Shown here piece by piece: positions 31,151 to 40,212 of a DNA stretch of 64,000 bases. Position numbers and translations under genes: made by a program. The notes below the pieces were generated by a model. The model saw only the letters and a program-made list of their open reading frames with translations. It was not told the DNA's origin and searched no databases. Source of the stretch: Nocardia inohanensis NBRC 100128 (GTDB taxonomy: Bacteria > Actinomycetota > Actinomycetes > Mycobacteriales > Mycobacteriaceae); assembly GCF_001612945.1 (NCBI RefSeq), contig NZ_BDBK01000002.1, positions 744,001 through 808,000 on the forward strand, read 5' to 3'. How positions within the stretch are numbered: position 1 is the first letter of the stretch; each line of letters opens with the position of its first letter.

Positions 31151-31177
31151 ACCCAGTCACGAGAAATGGAGCAGCAC

Positions 31178-32329
31178 ATGCAGTTACGTTCCCTCACCAC
31201 GGCGCTGGCGGGTTTCACCGCCCTCGCGGCGGCCCTTGCCGGATGCGGTACCGAGGCGGCGGCACCCGATCACGCCGCCATCGCCGATCCGATCGTGGTC
31301 ACCTACGACGGCGGTATGCGGATCCTCGACGGCAAGACCCTGGAGCAGCGCGCCGAGGTGCGGCTCGACGGCTTCAACCGGCTCAATCCGGCCGGTGACG
31401 ACCGGCACGTGCTGGTCTCGACGCAGGACGGCTTCCGCGTCCTCGACGCCGTGCACGGCGAATTCACCGATATCTCCTTCCCCGCAGTCAAGCCCGGCCA
31501 CGTGGTGCGGCACGCCGGTAAGACGGTGCTGTTCGCCGACGGCACCGGTGAGGTGACCGTGTTCGATCCCGCGCAGCTGGCGGACGGGAAGCCGCCGGCG
31601 CAGACCTATCGCACGCCGGCCGCGCATCACGGCGTCGCGGTCGAACTGGCCGACGGCAAGCTGCTGGTCACCGTCGGCACCGAGGAAAAGCGCACGGGCA
31701 TAGCGGTTCTGGACCGGGACCGGAAGGAAATCGCGCGCAACGAGGACTGCCCCGGCGTGCACGGCGAGGCCATGGCCGCCGGTGAGGCCGTCGTGGTCGG
31801 CTGCCAGACCGGTGCGCTGATCTACCGGGACGGCGTGGTCACCAAGGTGACCAGCCCGAATCCCTACGGGCGCATCGGAAATCAGTCCGGTTCCGACAAG
31901 TCGCCCATCGTGCTCGGCGACTACAAGCAGGACAAGGACGCCGAACTGGAACGCCCGCAGCAGGTTTCGCTCATCGACACCCGCACCGGCGGCCTGCGCT
32001 TCGTGGATCTGGGCACCAGCTACACCTTCCGTTCGCTGGCTCGCGGCCCGCAGGGCGAGGCGCTGGTACTCGGCACCGACGGCGCGATCCACGTGATCGA
32101 TCCGGCGGCGGGCACGGTCACCCGCAAGATCCCGGTGCTGAGCGCCTGGGAGGAGCCGATCAAATGGCAGCAGGCGCGGCCCGCGCTGTTCGTGCGCGGC
32201 GGCGACGTCTACGTCTCCGATCCCGCCCGCAAGCAGGTGCAGCGGGTGGATCTCGGCACCGGAACCGTCGCGGCCACCGTCACTCTCGCCGAATCACCCA
32301 ATGAGCTCAGCGGTGTCGTGAACCACTGA
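31178..32329 (+). CDS. Zinc metallochaperone AztD-like lipoprotein
   Basis: AztD is an extracytoplasmic beta-propeller that transfers zinc to AztC in Paracoccus. This 383-residue product has a lipobox (ALAGC, Cys about 23) and propeller blades such as GEVTVFDPAQL and VSLIDTRTGGLRFVDLG. Candidate zinc-site residues are in TPAAHHGVAVEL and CPGVHGEAM. ATG 31178 is preferred: GGAG lies 6 nt upstream; an ATG at 31166 is in frame. It follows AztC by 27 bp. Confidence 0.82.
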   Translation: MQLRSLTTALAGFTALAAALAGCGTEAAAPDHAAIADPIVVTYDGGMRILDGKTLEQRAEVRLDGFNRLNPAGDDRHVLVSTQDGFRVLDAVHGEFTDISFPAVKPGHVVRHAGKTVLFADGTGEVTVFDPAQLADGKPPAQTYRTPAAHHGVAVELADGKLLVTVGTEEKRTGIAVLDRDRKEIARNEDCPGVHGEAMAAGEAVVVGCQTGALIYRDGVVTKVTSPNPYGRIGNQSGSDKSPIVLGDYKQDKDAELERPQQVSLIDTRTGGLRFVDLGTSYTFRSLARGPQGEALVLGTDGAIHVIDPAAGTVTRKIPVLSAWEEPIKWQQARPALFVRGGDVYVSDPARKQVQRVDLGTGTVAATVTLAESPNELSGVVNH

Positions 32330-32375
32330 GCGCGGTCTTGACCTCGACCCCACTCGAGGTTCTAACGTCACGGGC

Positions 32376-32747
32376 ATGATCGCAACGCTCACGGCCGCCC
32401 AGCTCGAATACCTCGGCAGCCAGCGCCTGGGCCGGCTCGCCACGGTGCGGCCGGACGGGTCGCCGCAGAACAATCCCGTCGGGTTCCGCTGGAACGCGGC
32501 GCTGGGGACCATCGATATCGGCGGATATCAGATGGGGGCCAGCCAGAAGTTCCGGAATCTGGCGAAAGAGGAACGGGTCTCGCTCGTCATCGACGATGTG
32601 AAATCGGTCAATCCGTGGACCGTGCGGTGCCTCGAAATCCGGGGCACCGCACAGGCATTGAAGGATGTCGAACCCTGGGGTCCGGGGATGTCGCGGGAAC
32701 TGATCCGCATCACCCCCGAACGGGTCCTGGCCTTCGGTATCGAATAA
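32376..32747 (+). CDS. PPOX-class F420-dependent oxidoreductase-like protein
   Basis: The 123-residue split beta-barrel protein has the family's N-terminal [22 protein letters not shown] motif, a cofactor-contacting [19 protein letters not shown] segment, and a conserved RGTAQ strand. The family binds F420 or FMN and reduces diverse substrates; the F420 subgroup is expected because fbiC is present. Substrate unknown. The gene is alone and converges on dapD. Confidence 0.85.
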   Translation: MIATLTAAQLEYLGSQRLGRLATVRPDGSPQNNPVGFRWNAALGTIDIGGYQMGASQKFRNLAKEERVSLVIDDVKSVNPWTVRCLEIRGTAQALKDVEPWGPGMSRELIRITPERVLAFGIE

Positions 32748-32761
32748 CCTTCGGCCGCAGC

Positions 32762-33715
32762 TCAGTTGGCGTGCAGCGCCGCGTTCAGCTCGATGCCGGT
32801 GCCCGTGCGGGACACCACCTCGACCGCACCGGTCAGCGAGTTGCGGCGGAACAGCAGGTTGGACTGGCCGCTCAGCTCGGCCGCCTTCACCACGGCCCCG
32901 TCCGGCAGCTGCACTTTGGTGCCCGCGGTGACGTACAGGCCCGCCTCGACCACCGAATCGTCGCCGAGCGAGATGCCCAGGCCCGAGTTGGCGCCCAGCA
33001 GGCAGCGCTCGCCGAGCGAGATGACCTGCTTGCCGCCGCCGGAGAGGGTGCCCATGATGGACGCGCCGCCGCCGACGTCGGAGCCGTCGCCCACCACCAC
33101 ACCGGCGGAGATGCGGCCCTCGACCATGGAGTTGCCGAGGGTGCCGGCGTTGAAGTTCACGAAGCCCTCGTGCATGACGGTGGTGCCGGCGGCCAGGTGC
33201 GCGCCCAGCCGCACGCGATCGGCGTCGGCGATGCGCACGCCGGAGGGCAGCACGTAATCGACCATGCGCGGGAACTTGTCCACGCCGTACACGGTGACCG
33301 GCCCGCGCGCCCGCAGCTTCATCCGGGTCAGCTCGAACTCCTCGTTGGAGCACGGCCCGAAGTTGGTCCACACCACATTGGCCAGCAGCCCGAACTGGCC
33401 GTCCAGGTTGGCCCCGTGCGGCCGGACCAGCCGATGCGAAAGCAGGTGCAGCCGCAGGTAGACGTCGTGGGTATCGACGGGCGGGGCGCTCAGATCGGCG
33501 ATCGTGGTGCGCACCACGACGACCTCGACCCGGCGAGCATCGTCCTCGCCCGCCAACTGGGCGAACTTGGCGTACTCGACATCCGTGGCATCCAGCCGCT
33601 CGGTCCCGGTCTCGGTGAATTCACCCAATTCCGGGTACGGGTACCAGGTGTCGAGCACCGTCCCGTTGGCGGTGATGGTGGCTACGCCGACTGCTACTGC
33701 TCCCTGAGTGCTCAC
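32762..33715 (-). CDS. dapD: Tetrahydrodipicolinate N-succinyltransferase
   Basis: DapD succinylates tetrahydrodipicolinate in the succinylase route to diaminopimelate and lysine. The 317-residue protein has the actinobacterial N-terminal domain and a left-handed beta-helix with hexapeptide repeats ([60 protein letters not shown]). GTG 33715 gives the family N-terminus ([10 protein letters not shown]); the longer frame upstream runs through dapE on the opposite strand and is not coding. Divergent from dapE, as Rv1201c/Rv1202. Confidence 0.93.
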   Translation of the reverse strand: MSTQGAVAVGVATITANGTVLDTWYPYPELGEFTETGTERLDATDVEYAKFAQLAGEDDARRVEVVVVRTTIADLSAPPVDTHDVYLRLHLLSHRLVRPHGANLDGQFGLLANVVWTNFGPCSNEEFELTRMKLRARGPVTVYGVDKFPRMVDYVLPSGVRIADADRVRLGAHLAAGTTVMHEGFVNFNAGTLGNSMVEGRISAGVVVGDGSDVGGGASIMGTLSGGGKQVISLGERCLLGANSGLGISLGDDSVVEAGLYVTAGTKVQLPDGAVVKAAELSGQSNLLFRRNSLTGAVEVVSRTGTGIELNAALHAN

Positions 33716-33841
33716 GTTCGCACAGGTTACCGGGGCCCCGCGCGCGCAGATTCTGTGAGGTTGGTTGCGAATGGTGTCCGTTTGTGCCGACGCAGGTGGG
33801 ATGCAGGGAACGGAGGGGATTCCTCCTTTAGGGTGGAGTGG

Positions 33842-34945
33842 GTGACCCTCGATCTCCGTGCCGATCCCATCGATCTCACCGCCGCGCTCGTCGATATCCC
33901 GAGTGTTTCCCTGGATGAGGCGGTCATCGCCGATCGGGTGATGAAGGCATTGCAGGAGCAGACCACGGGGTTCGAGATCGTGCGGCACGGGAACACCGTG
34001 CTGGCCCGCACCAATCGCGGGTTGCCGACCCGCGTCATCATGGCCGGGCATCTGGACACCGTGCCGATCGCCGACAATGTGCCGAGCCGTTTCGTGGTGA
34101 GCCCGGAAGGCGAACGGCAGCTGTGGGGTTGCGGCAGCGTCGACATGAAGTCCGGTGACGCGGTGTTCCTGCACCTCGCGGCCACCGTCACCGATCCGGT
34201 GCACGACCTGACCATGATCTTCTACGACGCCGAGGAGATCGCCGCCGAATTCAACGGCCTGGGCCGCATCGAGCGCGAACTGCCCGAATGGCTCGAAGGC
34301 GATCTCGCCATTCTCGGCGAGCCCTCCGGCGGCTGGATCGAAGCCGGTTGCCAGGGCACGCTGCGGGTACGCCTCACCACCTCCGGCGTGCGCGCCCACA
34401 CCGCGCGAGCCTGGCTGGGCGACAACGCCATTCACCGCCTCGCCCCGATTCTCGAGCGCCTCGCCGGCTATCAGGCCCGCGAGGTCGAGATCGACGGCTG
34501 CGTCTACCGCGAGGGACTGTCCGCGGTGCGCGTCTCCGGCGGCGTCGCGGGCAATGTGGTCCCGGATGTGGCCGAGGTGGATGTGAACTTCCGCTTCGCC
34601 CCCGACCGCACCCTCGACCAGGCCACCGAGCATGTGCGCGAGGTCTTCTCGGGCCTGGAGCTCGATTTCGAACGCACCGACGGCGCTCCCGGCGCGCTGC
34701 CCGGCCTGTCCGCCCCGGCCGCCAAGGACCTCATCGAGATCGTGCACGGCCACGGCAGCGGCGGCGTGCGCGCCAAGTACGGCTGGACCGACGTCTCCCG
34801 CTTCGCGGCCCGCGGCATCCCGGCCGTGAACTTCGGCCCCGGCGACCCGAACCTGGCGCACAAGCGTGACGAGCACCTCCCGGTCGACCAGATCACCCAG
34901 GTCACCTCCATGCTGCGCAGCTACCTCACCGGCGACAAAGCCTGA
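33842..34945 (+). CDS. dapE: Succinyl-diaminopimelate desuccinylase
   Basis: DapE hydrolyses N-succinyl-LL-diaminopimelate to LL-diaminopimelate and succinate. The 367-residue M20 metallopeptidase-like enzyme has zinc motif AGHLDTVP, then [11 protein letters not shown], the catalytic [15 protein letters not shown] and [13 protein letters not shown], and a C-terminal [17 protein letters not shown] with the final His ligand. GTG 33842 follows GGTGGAG. It is divergent from dapD with a 126-bp gap. Confidence 0.93.
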   Translation: MTLDLRADPIDLTAALVDIPSVSLDEAVIADRVMKALQEQTTGFEIVRHGNTVLARTNRGLPTRVIMAGHLDTVPIADNVPSRFVVSPEGERQLWGCGSVDMKSGDAVFLHLAATVTDPVHDLTMIFYDAEEIAAEFNGLGRIERELPEWLEGDLAILGEPSGGWIEAGCQGTLRVRLTTSGVRAHTARAWLGDNAIHRLAPILERLAGYQAREVEIDGCVYREGLSAVRVSGGVAGNVVPDVAEVDVNFRFAPDRTLDQATEHVREVFSGLELDFERTDGAPGALPGLSAPAAKDLIEIVHGHGSGGVRAKYGWTDVSRFAARGIPAVNFGPGDPNLAHKRDEHLPVDQITQVTSMLRSYLTGDKA

Positions 34946-34964
34946 ATGAAATACAGTTGGCTGC

Positions 34965-35765
34965 ATGTCTGCTGACGGTGAGTTCGCTGGTGCCCGTTCG
35001 TCGAAGACCCCACGGTTCCGCGGTCCGATAATGCTGCGGCGCGATCGCAAGAAGGGCATCGGCACGACCGATCAGCATCTGCTGGACGAACGCGGCCCGA
35101 CCGATTGGGTACACACCGACCCGTGGCGGGTGCTGCGCATCCAAGCCGAATTCATCGAGGGCTTCGGCGCTTTGGCGGAGGTGCCCGCCGCGGTGTCGGT
35201 GTTCGGGTCGGCGCGCACCGGGCCGGACCATCCGGAGTATCACGCGGGCATGGCCATCGGCGGGGCGCTGGCGCGGGCCGGGTTCGCGGTCATCACCGGC
35301 GGCGGCCCCGGCGCCATGGAGGCGGTCAATCGGGGCGCGTCCGAGGCGGGCGGCTACTCCATCGGGCTGGGCATCGAGCTGCCGTTCGAACAGCACCTGA
35401 ACGAATGGGTCGATCTGGGCATCAACTTCCGGTACTTCTTCGCGCGCAAGACCATGTTCGTGAAGTACTCGCAGGCTTTCGTCTGCCTGCCCGGCGGTTT
35501 CGGCACCCTGGACGAGCTGTTCGAGGCGCTCACCCTGGTGCAGACCCGCAAGATCACCCGCTTCCCGATCATCCTGTTCGGCACCAAATACTGGGCGGGA
35601 CTGGTGGATTGGATGCGCGACTCGCTGCTCGGCTCGGCCAAGGTCGCGCCCGGTGACCTGAGCCTGCTGCACGTCACCGACAGCGTGGAAGAGGTCGTGG
35701 AGATCGTGATGCGGGCCGCCGAGGCGCGCGCCGAGACCGAGGAAGTGGTGGAGGATCAGTGGTGA
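34965..35765 (+). CDS. LOG-family (TIGR00730) Rossmann-fold protein, long form
   Basis: The 266-residue protein has an N-terminal extension of about 70 basic residues, then a LOG-type Rossmann domain with [25 protein letters not shown] and the signature [15 protein letters not shown] proteins hydrolyse cytokinin ribotides or other nucleoside monophosphates at the glycosidic bond. A shorter member follows with a 4-bp overlap, so the two are coupled and may form a heteromer. Confidence 0.85.
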   Translation: MSADGEFAGARSSKTPRFRGPIMLRRDRKKGIGTTDQHLLDERGPTDWVHTDPWRVLRIQAEFIEGFGALAEVPAAVSVFGSARTGPDHPEYHAGMAIGGALARAGFAVITGGGPGAMEAVNRGASEAGGYSIGLGIELPFEQHLNEWVDLGINFRYFFARKTMFVKYSQAFVCLPGGFGTLDELFEALTLVQTRKITRFPIILFGTKYWAGLVDWMRDSLLGSAKVAPGDLSLLHVTDSVEEVVEIVMRAAEARAETEEVVEDQW

Positions 35766-36331
35766 GCGACCTACCCGAGGCCACCGCGTACTCGGTCTGC
35801 GTCTACTGCTCGGCCAGCGCCGTCGACCCGGGGGTGCTGGAGCTGGCCACCCGGGTGGGGACCGAAATCGGCCGCCGCGGTTGGCAATTGGTCTCCGGCG
35901 GCGGGCACGTCTCGATGATGGGCGCGGTGGCCACCGCCGCCCGGGCGGCGGGCGCGCACACCATCGGCGTGATCCCGAAGAAGCTGGTGCATCGCGAGGT
36001 CGCCGACACCGACTCCGACGAGCTCATCGTCACCGACTCCATGCGCGAGCGGAAGCAGATCATGGAGGACCGCGCCGACGCCTTCCTGACCCTGCCCGGC
36101 GGCATCGGCACCCTGGAGGAGTTCTTCGAGACCTGGACCGGTTCCTATCTCGGCGTGCACGACAAGCCGGTGGTGGTGCTGGACCCGAACGGCTTCTACG
36201 ACGGCCTCTTCGATTGGATCGACCTGGTTCGTGAGCGCGGGTTCGTGGGCCGGCCGGCGCTTGAGAAGGTGGTGCGCACCGCGGATCTGGAGTCCGCGTT
36301 CACCGCGCTGAACCCGGGTTTCCGGCCGTAG
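35762..36331 (+). CDS. LOG-family nucleoside monophosphate phosphoribohydrolase (Rv1205-like)
   Basis: The 189-residue protein has the LOG core: VYCSASAVDPG, SGGGHVSMMGAVA, the MRERKQIM segment and PGGIGTLEEFFETWT. In M. tuberculosis Rv1205 makes free-base cytokinins, whose breakdown aldehydes sensitise the cell to nitric oxide. GTG 35762 overlaps the preceding stop (GTGA); GTG 35759 is an alternative. The next conserved gene is fadD6, as after Rv1205. Confidence 0.88.
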   Translation: MSDLPEATAYSVCVYCSASAVDPGVLELATRVGTEIGRRGWQLVSGGGHVSMMGAVATAARAAGAHTIGVIPKKLVHREVADTDSDELIVTDSMRERKQIMEDRADAFLTLPGGIGTLEEFFETWTGSYLGVHDKPVVVLDPNGFYDGLFDWIDLVRERGFVGRPALEKVVRTADLESAFTALNPGFRP

Positions 36332-36478
36332 ACTTTCTTTCCGGAACCAGCCGGTTTCACTCGACAAGCCGGGATTCGTCCGCAAGGGTAGGAATCGGGC
36401 GCAATGGGGCATACCCGTCACAGGGGGAACGTCGCGTCACCGCGCCATCGAGCACGACCTGGTGAGGAGCACAAAGAA

Positions 36479-38248
36479 GTGAATACGGATGCCCGTTCGA
36501 CCGTCGGCCTCTGGGATCTGGCCCGCAGTCTGCCGGGGATGGCCCTGGATGCCCCATCGATGATCCGCAATGCCGTGCACATGCTGGTGAAATCGGGGGA
36601 CCGGGCCTCCATCGGACTGTTCTTCCAGCGCGGCGCGGCCGCCCACCCGGACCGGCCCTTCCTGAAATACGAAGGGCGCGTGTACAGCTGGGGCGAGGCC
36701 AACGCCCAGGTGAACCGGTACGCGCACGTGCTGGCGGCGCGCGGGGTCGAACGCGGCGATGTGGTCGGCATCCTGGTCACCAATCGCCCCGAGGCGCTGC
36801 TGCTGGTGCTGGCCACGGTCAAGCTGGGCGCAACGGCCGGGCTGCTCAACAACAATCAGCGAGATGTGGTGCTGCGGCACAGCTTCGGGCTGCTGAACTC
36901 CAAACTCGATGTGATCGGCGAGGAGTGCGCGGACGCGCTCGAGACGCTGGGGGAGACCCGCCCGAACCTGCTCTGGACCGAGGAGCTGGCGGTCGCCGCA
37001 CAATCCGCCGATACGAGCAATCCCGCGGTGTGCCAGGAGATCACGGCCCGTGAACGCGCCTACCTGATCTTCACTTCCGGCACCACCGGCATGCCCAAGG
37101 CCAGCGTTATGACGCATCTGCGCTGGACCAAATCCATGGCCGGGATCGGCGGGCTGGGGGTGCGGTTGCGCCCGGACGACACCCTTTACTGCTGCCTGCC
37201 GCTCTATCACAACAACGCGCTCACCGTGGCGCTCTCCTCGGTGATCGCCGGCGGCGCGAGTTTCGCACTGGGCCGGAAGTTCTCGGCCACCCGGTTCTGG
37301 GACGAGGCCATCGCGAACGAGGCCACCGCGTTCGTCTACATCGGCGAACTGTGCCGGTATCTGATCAATCAGCCGGCCAAGCCCGCCGACCGGGAACACA
37401 AGATCCGGCTGGCGGTCGGTAACGGTCTGCGCCCGGAGCTGTGGGACGAGTTCCGGCAGCGCTTCGGCATCAAGCGGATCGTCGAGTTCTACGGCGCGAG
37501 TGAGGGAAACGTCGCCTTCATCAATGCCTTCGGTGTCGACAAGACCGCCGGGTTCACCCCGCTGGCCTTCGCCATCGTCGAGTACGACGAGGCCACCGGC
37601 AAACCGCTGCGTGGCTCGGACGGCAAGCTGCGCCGGGTTCGGCCGGGCGGAGTCGGCCTGCTGCTGGCCAAGGTGACCGACCGGTCGCCCTTCGACGGCT
37701 ATACCGACAAGTCCGCCACCGAATCCAAACTGGTCCGCGACGGCTTCCAGGGCGGCGACTGCTGGTTCGACACCGGCGACCTGGTCCGCGATCAGCGCTG
37801 GGGCCATATCGCCTTCGTGGACAGGCTCGGCGACACCTTCCGCTGGAAGGGCGAGAACGTGGCGACCACCGAGGTCGAGGGCGCGTTCGGCGGTATCGAC
37901 GCCATCACCCAGGCCGTCGTCTACGGGGTCGATATCCCCGGCGCGGACGGCAAAGCGGGCATGGCGGCGGTCACGCTGCACGAGGGCGCGGCCTTCGACG
38001 GCAAGGTGGCGGCCAAGGCGCTCTACGATCAGCTGCCCAATTACGCTGTGCCGCTGTTCATCCGGGTGGTCGGCGAACTCGAGCAGACCTCCACCTTCAA
38101 GAGCCGCAAGGTCGAATTGCGCAAGCAGGGCTTCGCCTCGGATGCCGAGGGTGACCTCTATGTTCTCGCGGGCCGCGCCGACGGCTACGTCCCGGCCTAC
38201 GACGACTATCCCGGCGAGGTCGCCGCCGGTCGCGCACCGGCCAACTGA
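36479..38248 (+). CDS. fadD6: Long-chain acyl-CoA synthetase FadD6
   Basis: The 589-residue AMP-forming ligase resembles the FATP/very-long-chain group. It has the P-loop IFTSGTTGMPKASVMTH, EFYGASEGNVAF, DCWFDTGDLV, the RWKGENVATTEVE motif and a C-terminal TSTFKSRKVELRKQGF. It activates fatty acids with ATP and CoA and may couple uptake to activation. GTG 36479 is chosen because GAGGAG lies about 9 nt upstream; the longer frame starting at 36404 has no family match. Orthologue of Rv1206. Confidence 0.9.
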   Translation: MNTDARSTVGLWDLARSLPGMALDAPSMIRNAVHMLVKSGDRASIGLFFQRGAAAHPDRPFLKYEGRVYSWGEANAQVNRYAHVLAARGVERGDVVGILVTNRPEALLLVLATVKLGATAGLLNNNQRDVVLRHSFGLLNSKLDVIGEECADALETLGETRPNLLWTEELAVAAQSADTSNPAVCQEITARERAYLIFTSGTTGMPKASVMTHLRWTKSMAGIGGLGVRLRPDDTLYCCLPLYHNNALTVALSSVIAGGASFALGRKFSATRFWDEAIANEATAFVYIGELCRYLINQPAKPADREHKIRLAVGNGLRPELWDEFRQRFGIKRIVEFYGASEGNVAFINAFGVDKTAGFTPLAFAIVEYDEATGKPLRGSDGKLRRVRPGGVGLLLAKVTDRSPFDGYTDKSATESKLVRDGFQGGDCWFDTGDLVRDQRWGHIAFVDRLGDTFRWKGENVATTEVEGAFGGIDAITQAVVYGVDIPGADGKAGMAAVTLHEGAAFDGKVAAKALYDQLPNYAVPLFIRVVGELEQTSTFKSRKVELRKQGFASDAEGDLYVLAGRADGYVPAYDDYPGEVAAGRAPAN

Positions 38249-38260
38249 CCGGCTGTTCAC

Positions 38261-38286
38261 GGGCGGCCGATTCCGGTCGGCTGCCC
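38261..38286 (+). terminator. Possible hairpin terminator after fadD6
   Basis: A 10-bp stem with one G-U pair (arms 38261-38270 and 38277-38286, 6-nt loop) starts 12 bp after the stop; no T-tract. Confidence 0.4.
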
Positions 38287-38322
38287 AGCAGGCGTGGTAC
38301 CGCACTCGGTACAGTCGAGATC

Positions 38323-39195
38323 ATGTGTGCGCCGTTGCCGACATTGTGCGGAAAGCCGGTGGCGACGGATCGGGCGCTGGTGATGGCGATCGTGAACCGG
38401 ACGCCGGACTCGTTCTATGACCGCGGTGCGACCTTCAGCGACGAGGCGGCAATGGCCGCGGTCGACAAGGCGGTCACCGAGGGCGCGGATCTGGTCGATA
38501 TCGGCGGCGTGAAGGCCGGGCCGGGCGCCGAGGTCGATGCCGCCGAGGAGGCGCGCCGGGTGGTGCCGTTCGTGGCGGCCATTCGCGAGCGCTATCCGGA
38601 GCTGTTGATCAGCATCGACACCTGGCGGGCCGGGGTCGCCCGCGCGGCCGTGGCCGAGGGCGCCGATCTGATCAACGACACCTGGGCCGGGGCCGATCCG
38701 GAATTGGTGGGTGTGGCCGCCGAAACCGGTGCCGGAATCGTGTGCTCGCACACCGGTGGCGCGATTCCGCGCACCCGCCCGTTCCGGGTGCGCTACGCGG
38801 ATGTGGTGGCCGAAGTCACCGAAACCGTGGTCGCCGCGGCCGAGAACGCCGCCGCGGCCGGGGTGGCAAAAGATTCGATCCTGATCGATCCCACCCACGA
38901 TTTCGGCAAGAACACCTATCACGGGCTGGAATTGTTGCGGGGAATAGACGTTCTTGTGAAAACCGGATGGCCTGTCTTGATGGCGCTGAGCAATAAGGAT
39001 TTCATCGGAGAGACTCTTGGTGTCGGCCTGTCCGAACGATTGGAGGGCACATTGGCAGCGACTGCTTGGTCGGCCGCCGCGGGTGCCCGGGTCTTTCGGG
39101 TGCACGAGGTCGGCCACACGCGCCGGGTGGTGGACATGATCGCCGCTATTCAGGGGATCCGACCGCCCGCACGAACCCTGCGAGGTCTCGCATGA
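38323..39195 (+). CDS. folP2: Dihydropteroate synthase homologue FolP2
   Basis: The 290-residue TIM-barrel protein has the pterin-binding motifs MAIVNRTPDSFYDRGA, DIGGVKAGPGA, ISIDTWRAGVA, LINDTWAG and DPTHDFGKNTYHGL. In mycobacteria the second DHPS homologue lies beside gpgS and the M. leprae copy is reported not to complement folate synthesis, so true dihydropteroate synthase activity is doubtful. It overlaps gpgS by 4 bp (ATGA) and is downstream of fadD6, as in Rv1206-Rv1208. Confidence 0.88.
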   Translation: MCAPLPTLCGKPVATDRALVMAIVNRTPDSFYDRGATFSDEAAMAAVDKAVTEGADLVDIGGVKAGPGAEVDAAEEARRVVPFVAAIRERYPELLISIDTWRAGVARAAVAEGADLINDTWAGADPELVGVAAETGAGIVCSHTGGAIPRTRPFRVRYADVVAEVTETVVAAAENAAAAGVAKDSILIDPTHDFGKNTYHGLELLRGIDVLVKTGWPVLMALSNKDFIGETLGVGLSERLEGTLAATAWSAAAGARVFRVHEVGHTRRVVDMIAAIQGIRPPARTLRGLA

Positions 39196-40112
39196 TCGAT
39201 TGGGTACGCCGTAATACGTTCGACGATCCCGACTGGAGCGTCGAGGAGCTCGTCCGGGCCAAGGGGGACCGGACCGTCTCGGTCGTCCTGCCCGCCCTCA
39301 ACGAAGAAGCCACCGTCGCCACCGTGGTCGGCAGTATCCGGCCGCTGCTCGGCACGCTGGTGGACGAACTGGTGGTACTGGACTCCGGGTCCACCGATGC
39401 CACCGCCGAGCTCGCACAGGCGGCGGGAGCGCGCGTGGTGAGCCGCGAGCAGGCGGTGCCCGAACTCGAGCCGGTGCCGGGCAAGGGGGAGTGCCTGTGG
39501 CGGTCCCTCGCCGTCACCTCCGGCGATCTCGTGGCATTCGTGGATTCCGATCTCATCGAGCCGGATCCGCTGTTCGTGCCGAAGTTGCTGGGACCACTGC
39601 TGACGGTCGACGGCATGCATCTGGTGAAGGCGTACTACCGCCGGCCGCTGCGCCAGGGCGAGAACGTGGATCACCACGGCGGCGGGCGGGTGACCGAGCT
39701 GGTGGCCCGGCCGCTGCTGGCCGCGCTGCGGCCGGAGCTGTCGAACGTGTTGCAGCCCTTGGGCGGTGAGTACGCGGGTACCCGCGAGCTGCTCACCTCG
39801 GTGCCGTTCGCGCCGGGGTACGGCGTCGAGATCGGGCTGCTGCTCGACACCTACGACATGCTCGGGCTGAACGCCATCGGCCAGGTGAATCTCGGTGTGC
39901 GCCAGCACCGCAACCGGCCGCTGTCGGATCTGGGCGTGATGAGCCGGCAGATCGTGGGAACGATGCTGGGGCGCAGCGGGGTCAGCGACTCCGGCGCGGC
40001 CTTGACCCAATTCCCGCTCATCGGAGACGAATTCACCGCGCACGCGACCGAGGTCTCGCTGGCGGACCGTCCTCCGATGAACACCCTGCGCCCGGAATGG
40101 GCCGCCGCCTGA
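39192..40112 (+). CDS. gpgS: Glucosyl-3-phosphoglycerate synthase
   Basis: GpgS transfers glucose from UDP-glucose to 3-phosphoglycerate, the first step toward methylglucose lipopolysaccharides. The 306-residue GT81 enzyme has the nucleotide-sugar motif VVLPALNEEATV, the metal-binding VDSDLIEP, and QPLGGEYAGTR, YGVEIGLLLDTY and NLGVRQHRNRPLSDLG. ATG 39192 overlaps folP2. Orthologue of Rv1208. A strong terminator follows. Confidence 0.95.
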   Translation: MIDWVRRNTFDDPDWSVEELVRAKGDRTVSVVLPALNEEATVATVVGSIRPLLGTLVDELVVLDSGSTDATAELAQAAGARVVSREQAVPELEPVPGKGECLWRSLAVTSGDLVAFVDSDLIEPDPLFVPKLLGPLLTVDGMHLVKAYYRRPLRQGENVDHHGGGRVTELVARPLLAALRPELSNVLQPLGGEYAGTRELLTSVPFAPGYGVEIGLLLDTYDMLGLNAIGQVNLGVRQHRNRPLSDLGVMSRQIVGTMLGRSGVSDSGAALTQFPLIGDEFTAHATEVSLADRPPMNTLRPEWAAA

Positions 40113-40156
40113 CGATCCGGGAGTAGGGGCCCGGGCCTCCACCTCCCGCGAAAATT

Positions 40157-40195
40157 CGCCCCCGCACCTGTAAAGGTGCGGGGGCGTTGTTTTTT
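40157..40195 (+). terminator. Rho-independent terminator after gpgS
   Basis: A perfect 12-bp GC-rich stem (arms 40157-40168 and 40175-40186, loop TGTAAA) is followed by TTGTTTTTT. It may also stop transcription from the opposite-strand gene ending at 40213. Confidence 0.92.
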
Positions 40196-40212
40196 CGGTG
40201 TCAGGAGGGACT

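Noticed and set aside
32615..33841. Long + strand open frame upstream of dapE
   Set aside because: It runs antisense to dapD, whose family match is clear. Family-like sequence begins only at GTG 33842.
33716..35065. Minus-strand open frame extending dapD upstream through dapE
   Set aside because: GC-rich shadow frame; dapE on the + strand has full motifs, and dapD has its normal N-terminus at 33715.
38323..39195. Calling folP2 the main dihydropteroate synthase
   Set aside because: Context and sequence match the second, apparently non-folate homologue beside gpgS.
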